Shown here: positions 8,506 to 15,572 of the stretch, piece after piece | How the letters are laid out: each line of letters begins with the position of its first letter | Numbering within the stretch: position 1 is the first letter of the stretch | NCBI GenBank assembly: GCA_934402315.1 | Contig: CAKRTS010000012.1 | Location: 44,341 to 108,340, forward strand | Length of the DNA: 64,000 nt | Reading direction: 5' to 3' | DNA from: an uncultured Acetatifactor sp. | Lineage (GTDB): Bacteria > Bacillota > Clostridia > Lachnospirales > Lachnospiraceae | Translations under genes and position numbers: made by a program | Notes under the pieces: model-generated | What the model saw: only the letters and a program-made list of their open reading frames with translations | Told to the model about the DNA's origin: nothing | The model's database searches: none

Positions 8506-10270
8506 TCTGGTTCCCTCCCTTCCTTGCAGCCGCCTCTGCCTTTAATCTCTCTTCGGGGTACTGCGAATAATAAATTTCCTTATATACTTCACAATCCTTC
8601 ATCAGCTCGTCATGCGTTCCGATGCCCGCCATCTCTCCGTCATCCAGAACAATGATCTTGTCCGCATGGCGGATCGTCGATGCCCTCTGGGAGACAATGA
8701 AGGTTGTCGTATTGCCCTCCAGCTCCCGCAGCGCCGCCCTGAGCTTTGCGTCCGTTGCATAGTCCAGCGCCGAGGCACTGTCATCTAAGATCAATATCTC
8801 CGGCTTTCTGACCAAGGCTCTGGCGATCGTCAGTCTCTGCCGCTGTCCGCCCGAGAGATTCTTTCCGTTCTGGGCAACCCTTGCATCCAGCTTACCGTCC
8901 TTGCCCTCGACGACCTCCCTTGCCTGTGCGACATCGATCGCCTGCCACATTTCCTCCTCCGTGGCATCCGGCTTGCCCCACTGCAGATTACTGCGGATCG
9001 TTCCCTTGAACAGAACCGCCTTCTGGGGTACCATGCCGATCCGGTTTCTGAGCTCGTCCTCCGGCATTGCCTTCAGATCCGTTCCGTCCAGACGGATCGC
9101 ACCCTCTGTGACAGGATAGAAGCCGGGGATCAGATTTACCAAAGAGGACTTACCGGAGCCTGTACCGCCGATAATTCCGACCGTCTCACCCCTGTTTACC
9201 ACAAAGTTCATGTCGTGGAGCGTCTCAGCGCCTGCGCCCGCGTAGGTCAGCGATACATGATCGAACTCCAGGAAGGGTGCATCCTTTCTCTTCTCGGAAA
9301 CGCGGTATGCGTCCGGCAGACTCTCCTCATTTTTAATCTCAAACACACCGGCGACACGGTCTGCACAGGCAAGCGCCTTCGTGATCGTGATAATCAGGTT
9401 TGCCAGCTTTACAAGCTCCACCAGAATCTGGGACATATAGTTGATGATGGCAATGACCTCTCCCTGTGTCAGATTGCCGACATTGACCTGAACCGCCCCG
9501 ACGTAGATCAGCGCAATGATCGCTCCGTTGACGATGACATAGGTCACAGGGTTCATGACCGCACTGATCTTTCCCACAAAGACCTGACTGTCCGCCAGCG
9601 CCTTTGTATACCGCTGGAACTTTCCTGCCTCCTCCTCTTCCTTATGGAAGGCACGGATGACACGCACACCGGTCAGATTTTCCCTTGTCACGCCGAGCAC
9701 ACGGTCGAGTCCCGCCTGCACCTTCTTGTACAGCGGCATCGTCCACACCATGATGCCGAAGACCACAATCGCAAGAAGCGGAATCGCCACAACAAAGATC
9801 AGCGCGCTCTTCACATCGATCGTGAACGCCATGATCATTGCGCCGAAGACAATGATCGGGGAGCGGAGAAAGAGTCTGAGCACCATATTCACGCCCGACT
9901 GCACCTGATTGATGTCGCTGGTCATGCGGGTGATCATGGTCGAGGTGCCGACCTTGTCTATATTGGTAAAATTAAGCCCCTGAATGTGATCGAACAGAGC
10001 CTGTCTGAGCTTTGTCGAAAATCCGACCGCCGCCTTTGCCGCAAAGAACTGTGCCGTCACCGAGGACAGCAGCCCGACCAGCGCAAGCGCGAGCAGACAT
10101 GCGCCCATCTTGCCGATATAGCCCATGTCGGAATCCGCGATACCCTTGTCGATGATATTTGCCATGACAAGCGGCACCAGCAGTTCAAAAAAGGCCTCCA
10201 GCAGCTTGAACAGCGGTGCAAGTATGGATTCCTTTTTGTAATCCTTCAAATACTTCATCAAACGTCCCAT
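8498..10270 (-). CDS. ABC exporter half-transporter, degenerate-site subunit of a heterodimer
   Basis: 590 residues from ATG 10270 (AGGAG eight bases ahead); an open frame extends 23 codons further but overlaps the upstream gene. The membrane domain (about 15-310) includes the IIDKGI motif typical of this class. The ATPase domain has Walker A GGTGSGKSS and a canonical LSGGQRQR. Walker B reads ILILDDSAS, with Asp in place of the catalytic Glu, and the switch position is Gln (IVSQRAST) in place of His. These two losses mark the degenerate nucleotide site of a heterodimeric exporter and match the altered signature of the downstream subunit. Overlaps the phosphopantetheinyl transferase gene by 13 bp, so all three are one transcription unit. 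Confidence 0.93.
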   Translation of the reverse strand: MGRLMKYLKDYKKESILAPLFKLLEAFFELLVPLVMANIIDKGIADSDMGYIGKMGACLLALALVGLLSSVTAQFFAAKAAVGFSTKLRQALFDHIQGLNFTNIDKVGTSTMITRMTSDINQVQSGVNMVLRLFLRSPIIVFGAMIMAFTIDVKSALIFVVAIPLLAIVVFGIMVWTMPLYKKVQAGLDRVLGVTRENLTGVRVIRAFHKEEEEAGKFQRYTKALADSQVFVGKISAVMNPVTYVIVNGAIIALIYVGAVQVNVGNLTQGEVIAIINYMSQILVELVKLANLIITITKALACADRVAGVFEIKNEESLPDAYRVSEKRKDAPFLEFDHVSLTYAGAGAETLHDMNFVVNRGETVGIIGGTGSGKSSLVNLIPGFYPVTEGAIRLDGTDLKAMPEDELRNRIGMVPQKAVLFKGTIRSNLQWGKPDATEEEMWQAIDVAQAREVVEGKDGKLDARVAQNGKNLSGGQRQRLTIARALVRKPEILILDDSASALDYATDAKLRAALRELEGNTTTFIVSQRASTIRHADKIIVLDDGEMAGIGTHDELMKDCEVYKEIYYSQYPEERLKAEAAARKGGNQNG

Positions 10271-10965
10271 TTTGCCACTCCTGTAATCTTTCTCATTGTT
10301 TTCCCCATTTCTGCGCGCGGCACTGCCTCCGCCGTACACACCGCAAGCGCGTACCCTTCCGGTGCCGGGAAATCCGCCCAGCAGACCTCATATGTCTCCC
10401 GCTTAAGCGCGGGAATGACGCCCTCTCCCGTCAGCTTTCCGTAGGCTTCCTTCCGCGTCCACATCTCGAAAAACAGCCTCTGCCGCCCGCTTTCCCCGCA
10501 CCTTTCCAGCTCCTCATACTCACTCTCCGTGAAAAAGCGCCTCGCCAGCTTCCTGCTGTCGGTGTCTTTAAGCTGCTGGATGTCTGCGCCGATCCTCCGC
10601 TCCGAGACTGCGCAGATCACATAGCTCCCGGAATGGGAAAGGCTGAAATGCAAAGGAAGCTCACTGATCTCCGGCTTGCCGTGCGCCCCGAACCGGTAGT
10701 GCAGGGGGATCGGCTGTTCCGCCTCCGTCAGAAGCTCCTCCGGCGAACAGTGCCGTAGCCCCTCGATACGGATGCCGTCCCGGCAGTCCCTTGCCAGCTT
10801 CTGTAATAAAAGCCCTGCCCCGAGACTGGCGGCGCGGCTCTTCGGCTCTCCGATCTTAAGTGCCTTCTCATACCGCACAGCATCGACCCTCTGTTCCGCC
10901 CTCTTCAAAAAACCGGCAGGCTCCCCCGCCTCTTCCAGATTCAACAGATATATTCCTACCGCCAT
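10258..10965 (-). CDS. Sfp-type 4'-phosphopantetheinyl transferase
   Basis: 235 residues. Transfers the phosphopantetheine arm of CoA to carrier proteins of fatty-acid, polyketide or non-ribosomal-peptide synthesis. Key motifs are FSLSHSGSYVICAVS, then IGADIQ (the Mg-binding GxD; the usual following Glu is Gln), and FFEMWTRKEAYGKLTGEG, the W-KEA-K signature with catalytic Glu and Lys. I place the start at ATG 10965 (MAVGIYLL), where family homology begins; upstream codons are Arg/Gly-rich and overlap a terminator. No carrier-protein or synthase gene is in the window, so its partner is unknown; co-transcription with the exporter hints at export of a secondary metabolite but is not proof. Confidence 0.88.
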   Translation of the reverse strand: MAVGIYLLNLEEAGEPAGFLKRAEQRVDAVRYEKALKIGEPKSRAASLGAGLLLQKLARDCRDGIRIEGLRHCSPEELLTEAEQPIPLHYRFGAHGKPEISELPLHFSLSHSGSYVICAVSERRIGADIQQLKDTDSRKLARRFFTESEYEELERCGESGRQRLFFEMWTRKEAYGKLTGEGVIPALKRETYEVCWADFPAPEGYALAVCTAEAVPRAEMGKTMRKITGVAKWDV

Positions 10966-10999
10966 TCCACCATGCCTCTCCGGTCCCGCTCCGCGAAAA

Positions 11000-11029
11000 G
11001 GCTGCCGCATATGGTAGCCTGCGGCAGCC
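11000..11029 (-). terminator. Terminator after aspS
   Basis: A perfect 10-bp stem ggctgccgca / tgcggcagcc with a 10-base loop is followed on the minus strand by TTTT. It lies just past the aspS stop codon. Confidence 0.8.
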
Positions 11030-11035
11030 CTGTAC

Positions 11036-12796
11036 TTACTCCTGTTTTGCAGTGATTGCAAGATGCAATTCGTCCAGCTGTCTCTGCTCTACGGTTCCCG
11101 GCGCGCCCATCATAACATCCATCGCGTTCTTGTTCATCGGGAACGGGATAATCTCACGGATGCTCTCCTCGCCACAGATCAGCATGATCATACGGTCAAC
11201 GCCGGGTGCAATACCTGCATGCGGCGGTGCTCCATAACAGAATGCGTTATACATGGCAGGGAATTTTGCCTTCACATCCGCCTCGCCGAGCCCTACCAGT
11301 TCAAACGCCTTAATCATGATCTCGGGATCATGATTTCTCACCGCACCGGAGGAGAGCTCTACACCGTTGCAGACAAGGTCGTACTGATATGCCAGAATTT
11401 CCAGAGGCTCCTGACTGCAGAGCGCATCCATACCGCCCTGCGGCATGGAGAACGGATTATGACAGAATTCCAGTTCCCCGGATTCCTCTCCGATCTCGTA
11501 CATCGGGAAGTCCACGATCCAGCAGAACTCATAGCAGTCCTTCTTCATATGCTTCTCGCTGGCAGCGCCCAGCAGCTTTCTCAGCACACCTGCCGTCTTC
11601 TGAGCCTCCAGCTTCTTTCCTGCCGCCAGGCCGACAAAATCACCGTTCTTCAGTCCCAGAGCGGCAATGACAGCCTCCTTGCGCTCCTGCAGGAACTTGG
11701 AAATACCGCCGACAAATTCGCCGTTCTCATCCAGCCGGAACCAGAATGCCTTATGTGCTGTCTGTACCTCCACCTCTGCACAGATCGCGTCGATCTGCTT
11801 GCGGGTAGCGGTGAATCCGTCGACAACAATCGCCTTTACGGTCTGTCCCTCGAAGGGGCCGAACCCGCAGCCTGCCATCACTTCCGTTGCGTCTGTCAGC
11901 GTCAGGTCAATGCGCAGATCGGGCTTGTCGGAGCCATACTTGTCCATTGCTTCCAGATAAGGGATTCTGACAAAGGGCGCCTTGGACGCCTGCTGATAAA
12001 GACCATACTTTTCAAACACAGGGGGAAGCACCTGCTCCACAACGGCAAAGACATCCTCCTGGGAGGCAAATGCCATCTCCATGTCCAGCTGATAGAACTC
12101 ACCGGGAGAACGGTCGGCTCTCGCGTCCTCATCGCGGAAGCAGGGCGCAATCTGGAAATAGCGGTCAAAGCCGGATGCCATCAGGATCTGCTTGAACTGC
12201 TGCGGTGCCTGGGGCAGCGCATAGAACTTGCCCGGATGGTTTCTTGCCGGTACAAGGTAATCTCTCGCGCCCTCCGGGGAAGAACAGGTAAGGATAGGCG
12301 TTGTAATCTCCATAAAGCCCAGCGCATTCATTCTCTGACGAAGCTCTGCGACAATACGGCTTCTCATGACAATATTCTTCTTCATATCGGGATTGCGCAG
12401 ATCCAGATAACGGTACTTTAAGCGGGCATTCTCGTCCGCGTCTCTCGACTGGTTAATCTCAAAGGGAAGCGCATTGTAAATACATTTTCCCAGTATCTCG
12501 ATCTTATCGGGAACTACCTCGATCTCTCCGGTGGGCAGCTCCTTATTCTTGTTGGAACGCTCCCTGACGATACCTTCCACCGAGATCGTGGATTCCTTGT
12601 TGATGCCGTCCATGATGTTCATCATGTCCTCTGTCTCAACGACAAGCTGTGTCGTGCCGTAAAAGTCTCTCAGGATTACAAACCCTAAATTCTTGCTGAC
12701 CTTCCGCATATTCTCGAACCAGCCCACAAGCGTAACTCTCTCGCCCGCATTGCCGATCCGCAGCTCATTACAATTATGTGTTCTGGACTGTGTCAT
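11036..12796 (-). CDS. aspS: Aspartyl-tRNA synthetase
   Basis: Class IIb synthetase of 586 residues that charges tRNA-Asp. The N-terminal OB-fold anticodon-binding domain (residues 1-105; LVGWFENMRKVSKNLGFVILRD) is followed by motif 2 (FRDEDARADRSPGEFYQLDMEM), the bacterial GAD insertion domain (around 290-410) and motif 3 (GVDRMIML). Length and domain order match bacterial AspRS. Whether it is discriminating or also charges tRNA-Asn cannot be told from the sequence alone. It starts 13 bp after hisS stops. Confidence 0.98.
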   Translation of the reverse strand: MTQSRTHNCNELRIGNAGERVTLVGWFENMRKVSKNLGFVILRDFYGTTQLVVETEDMMNIMDGINKESTISVEGIVRERSNKNKELPTGEIEVVPDKIEILGKCIYNALPFEINQSRDADENARLKYRYLDLRNPDMKKNIVMRSRIVAELRQRMNALGFMEITTPILTCSSPEGARDYLVPARNHPGKFYALPQAPQQFKQILMASGFDRYFQIAPCFRDEDARADRSPGEFYQLDMEMAFASQEDVFAVVEQVLPPVFEKYGLYQQASKAPFVRIPYLEAMDKYGSDKPDLRIDLTLTDATEVMAGCGFGPFEGQTVKAIVVDGFTATRKQIDAICAEVEVQTAHKAFWFRLDENGEFVGGISKFLQERKEAVIAALGLKNGDFVGLAAGKKLEAQKTAGVLRKLLGAASEKHMKKDCYEFCWIVDFPMYEIGEESGELEFCHNPFSMPQGGMDALCSQEPLEILAYQYDLVCNGVELSSGAVRNHDPEIMIKAFELVGLGEADVKAKFPAMYNAFCYGAPPHAGIAPGVDRMIMLICGEESIREIIPFPMNKNAMDVMMGAPGTVEQRQLDELHLAITAKQE

Positions 12797-12809
12797 TGCC
12801 TCTGCTCCT

Positions 12810-14072
12810 TTATCTCTTTAATTCTTCCTTGTAAAATTCCATAAAGTCCTCATAGCCCTCAGCGATCAGCTGATCCTTCTGGAACTTTTTATTCTTATTC
12901 ATACGGACTACCAGCACCTGCGCCCCTTCCTTCCGGGCTGCCTGTGCCTTTGCGATGATCTCGCAGAGCCTGTCGCCGCCGACACCCTTCTCGATCAGGA
13001 ATGCCGTCTTCTTCGGCCTTCCGGGGATCTGGAATCCGCTCTCCGTCAGCAGCAGTACGATCCGCTCAAAGCCGATGGAAAAGCCACATGCCGGAACATC
13101 GTTCCCCGTAAACTTTCCAACCATCTTATCATAACGTCCGCCGCCGCCACAGCTTCCCCCGAAGCCCGGAAGCGCAATCTCAAAGATCGTGCCGGTATAA
13201 TAGGACATTCCGCGGACCAGTGTCGCGTCGAAAACCATCTTGAAATCCGCCGCCTTTGTCGCGGTGACACTGTCGATAATCTCCTGCAGTCCCTCTGCGA
13301 CGGAAGGCTCCAGCACACCCTGCAGCGTCTCTGCGAGATAAGCCACACCGTTCTCCTGCTTCTCCAGCTCTCTGTAAAGGGTCAGGTACTTATCAACGCT
13401 CTCCCTGCCAAAGCCCTTCTCCAGAAGCTCCTGCTCCACGCCCTCCAGACCAATCTTGTCCATCTTGTCAAGGGTAATGAAAACACTGTCGTAGGACTCC
13501 TCCGGGAATCCGCTGTACGCTGCCATCGCCTTTAAGATCTGCCTGTCGTTGATACGGATCTCAAAGCCCTGAAAGCCAAGCCTTCCGAGCGTTGTCGTCG
13601 TCGCAAGGATCAGCTCGATCTCCGCAAGATTGGTCGGCTCGCCGAAAATATCAATATCGCACTGCATGAACTGGCGGTAGCGTCCCCTCTGCGGGCGGTC
13701 GGCACGCCAGACATTTCCCATCTGCAGCGCCTTGAACGGTGAGGGCAGGTTCGCCGCATTGTTGGAATAATAGCGGACCAGCGGCACCGTCAGATCATAC
13801 CGCAGCCCACTGTCCACAACGCTCTCCTCCGTCGTCGCCTCAGCGACATTCAGCTTCTCGCCCCTCTTTAAAATCTTGAAGATCAGCTTCTCATTGTCTC
13901 CGCCCTGCTTGTTGGTCAGGTTTGCAATATTCTCCACACAGGGCGTCTCAATGGAGGTAAACCCGAATTTGCCGTAGGTCTCCTTGATGACGCTGATCAC
14001 ATAGTCCCTGATCTGCATCTCCTCCGGCAGAATATCTCTCATGCCCGTCACAGGCTTCTTACTCAGTGCCAT
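12810..14072 (-). CDS. hisS: Histidyl-tRNA synthetase
   Basis: Class II synthetase of 420 residues that charges tRNA-His. Recognisable parts are KPVTGMRDILPEE at the N-terminus, motif 1 region YGKFGFTSIETP, motif 2 GNVWRADRPQRGRYRQFMQCDID, and the histidine-specific loops LVRGMSYYTGTIFEI and GGRYDKMVGKF. A C-terminal anticodon-binding domain follows. ATG 14072 has GTGAGGAA upstream; the GTG four codons earlier overlaps that site. hisS-aspS is a common Firmicute pair. No T-box leader is present: only about 80 bp separates the start from the previous terminator. Confidence 0.98.
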   Translation of the reverse strand: MALSKKPVTGMRDILPEEMQIRDYVISVIKETYGKFGFTSIETPCVENIANLTNKQGGDNEKLIFKILKRGEKLNVAEATTEESVVDSGLRYDLTVPLVRYYSNNAANLPSPFKALQMGNVWRADRPQRGRYRQFMQCDIDIFGEPTNLAEIELILATTTTLGRLGFQGFEIRINDRQILKAMAAYSGFPEESYDSVFITLDKMDKIGLEGVEQELLEKGFGRESVDKYLTLYRELEKQENGVAYLAETLQGVLEPSVAEGLQEIIDSVTATKAADFKMVFDATLVRGMSYYTGTIFEIALPGFGGSCGGGGRYDKMVGKFTGNDVPACGFSIGFERIVLLLTESGFQIPGRPKKTAFLIEKGVGGDRLCEIIAKAQAARKEGAQVLVVRMNKNKKFQKDQLIAEGYEDFMEFYKEELKR

Positions 14073-14171
14073 ATTCTTCCTCACTTCTGAATCGTTATGA
14101 TTTTATCTATACTATGATACTTTCTTTCTCGATGCCTGTCAATATTTTGCTTCTGTTTCGTGCAACAGAAA

Positions 14172-14207
14172 AGCCCGCATACCTGCACTGTGGCAGATAT
14201 GCGGGCT
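14172..14207 (-). terminator. Terminator of the HerA-type ATPase operon
   Basis: agcccgcatacctgc pairs with its near-complement gcagatatgcgggct; on the minus strand the stem is followed by TTTTCTGTT. It closes the five-gene operon before hisS begins. Confidence 0.85.
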
Positions 14208-14246
14208 GACACTCTGATTCGCCGCCGGAGCCGGCTCCCATTCCGA

Positions 14247-14513
14247 TTACTTCAAATACGCGGAGGCAAATGCTGCGCCCTCGGACTGCTTCTCCTGCCA
14301 GTCACGCATCATAAAAGCGCCCACTGCCAGCAGCTGAAACCTCTCCATCACATTTCTGGTCTCTTCCGAAAGCTTCTTTTCCTCCAGATACTCATAAAAC
14401 TCCTTTTGCAGAGAACTCCCGAACCCCTGGATCTGCTCCACCGTCTGCTCCAGAAATCCCGGCTGCACGTCACAATCGTCCAGCAGACGTTCTCTTAACT
14501 CCGCACCGCTCAT
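14247..14513 (-). CDS. Hypothetical 88-residue protein, last gene of HerA operon
   Basis: Not recognised. A soluble, largely helical acidic protein (MSGAELRERLLDDC, then EQTVEQIQGFGSSLQKEFYEYLEEKKLS). It has a moderately hydrophobic stretch FQLLAVGAFMMRDW near residues 58-72, which seems too short and polar for a membrane span. Its ATG overlaps the stop codon of the preceding gene by 4 bp, so it is translationally coupled and surely belongs to the operon. Its position at the end and its small size would suit an adaptor or regulatory subunit, which is inference only. Confidence 0.7.
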   Translation of the reverse strand: MSGAELRERLLDDCDVQPGFLEQTVEQIQGFGSSLQKEFYEYLEEKKLSEETRNVMERFQLLAVGAFMMRDWQEKQSEGAAFASAYLK

Positions 14514-15100
14514 CTGTTTCCGCCTTTCTTATTTTCCATCTCCTGCATCGCCTTTCGCGCTTTTTGCAGAGAGGCCTCCCTGACTGCAATGCCATAGCCG
14601 GATGCCGCCCTCATATATTTCTGCTCAAAATACAGCCTCGGGTTTTCTCTCTTGTCCACCGGGTGCTTCCACTCCTTGTCCCAGCCATTCTTTTCCGCAT
14701 ACTCCTTCACGGTCGGATGATCTGACTCGGCAACCGCCTTCACATAGCGCAGGAAAACCGCGGTGTGGACAGCCGTCAGCAGCTTTCCGGCGCTCTCCAG
14801 ATCCTCCCTGCCGTTTACATAATCCGCATTGATGTAGAGGACGTCAGAGCCCGGCTCAAATTCTGCCACACTCTCCTCAGGCATTCCCGTTTTCGCCATA
14901 ACCTTACCCATCGGCACCCGCAATGCCTGGGAAGCGACTGCAATTAACCGGATGATGTCATCGAGAACCTTCTTTCCATCTGTGCCATAATGCAATACCA
15001 GATTGGCGGTATCCAATGCCAGAAGGTCGCTCATGCCATCGACCAGCTCCCTATAATCCTTATCCAGTTCTTCCACTAACTGCTTTTCATATTCTGTCAT
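14510..15100 (-). CDS. Hypothetical 196-residue protein of HerA operon
   Basis: Not securely recognised. Starts at ATG 15100 with GAGGGGGC nine bases upstream; the frame extends 32 codons further, but those are Arg/Gln-rich and overlap the previous gene. A segment DVLYINADYVNGREDLESAGKL leads into LLTAVHTAVFLRYV, and later NPRLYFEQKYMRAASGYG. The layout resembles small zincin-like proteins in which a sheet strand precedes an HExxH helix and a later Tyr-Gln-Glu-Asp-Ala helix. Here the HExxH is absent (HTAVF), so any protease activity would be lost. That resemblance is tentative. No signal peptide or membrane span. Confidence 0.7.
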   Translation of the reverse strand: MTEYEKQLVEELDKDYRELVDGMSDLLALDTANLVLHYGTDGKKVLDDIIRLIAVASQALRVPMGKVMAKTGMPEESVAEFEPGSDVLYINADYVNGREDLESAGKLLTAVHTAVFLRYVKAVAESDHPTVKEYAEKNGWDKEWKHPVDKRENPRLYFEQKYMRAASGYGIAVREASLQKARKAMQEMENKKGGNR

Positions 15101-15113
15101 ATTCCTGCCCCCT

Positions 15114-15560
15114 CTACATCGTTGCATTTGCACTGTATCCATACAATGCTGCCACCTTTGCCCCCTGGTTCTGATCCCATGTCTTCTTAAATTCACTCAT
15201 GCCATTGAAACACGTTGCCGCTGCTGCAACTCCCGCCACCTGGAATCCGGGTGTCGCCAGCGCCGCAATCGTTCCAAGGGCACCGCCGATTACTTTTGCT
15301 CCCGCTGTAAAAAGCGACTTCTTCCCCAGATCAAATTTCTCTGCAACCTCCTTTAACCCCTCCTTATCAGAGGAAGCCAAATCGCTGTTATCAATTGCTC
15401 CGTCCAGATTGCCCTCCTGTAAGTCCTTGATTCCCTGCTCGTTGAAGTGCTCCATGGCATCCCTCGCAAAATCACCGACATTCTCTGCCACATCCTTCAC
15501 CACATCCGTCAGATTTTCCGTAAGCTCCGTCACCTCGTTGATTGCCTCAAATCCGCCCAT
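15114..15560 (-). CDS. Hypothetical 148-residue protein with Gly/Ala-rich hydrophobic hairpin
   Basis: Not recognised. The first about 80 residues are acidic and helical (INEVTELTENLTDVVKDVAE). Residues about 82-118 form a Gly/Ala-rich hydrophobic pair of segments (SLFTAGAKVIGGALGTIAAL and GFQVAGVAAAATCF) with small-xxx-small spacing. This suggests membrane insertion or oligomer packing, like the operon's first protein. It sits 12 bp after the ATPase stop with AGGAGG before its ATG. No catalytic motif is visible. Confidence 0.7.
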   Translation of the reverse strand: MGGFEAINEVTELTENLTDVVKDVAENVGDFARDAMEHFNEQGIKDLQEGNLDGAIDNSDLASSDKEGLKEVAEKFDLGKKSLFTAGAKVIGGALGTIAALATPGFQVAGVAAAATCFNGMSEFKKTWDQNQGAKVAALYGYSANATM

Positions 15561-15572
15561 AAACCCTTCCTC

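Noticed and set aside
9215-10444. A 409-codon open frame antisense to the ABC exporter
   Set aside because: Mirrors the exporter gene; rich in His/Asp/Arg and without any family motif.
11063-12421. A 452-codon open frame antisense to aspS
   Set aside because: aspS on the other strand has full family homology. The antisense frame has no recognisable domain or ribosome-binding site; long antisense frames are common at this GC content.
14073-14171. T-box riboswitch upstream of hisS-aspS
   Set aside because: Only about 100 bases separate the hisS start from the preceding terminator; no specifier stem or T-box sequence is present.
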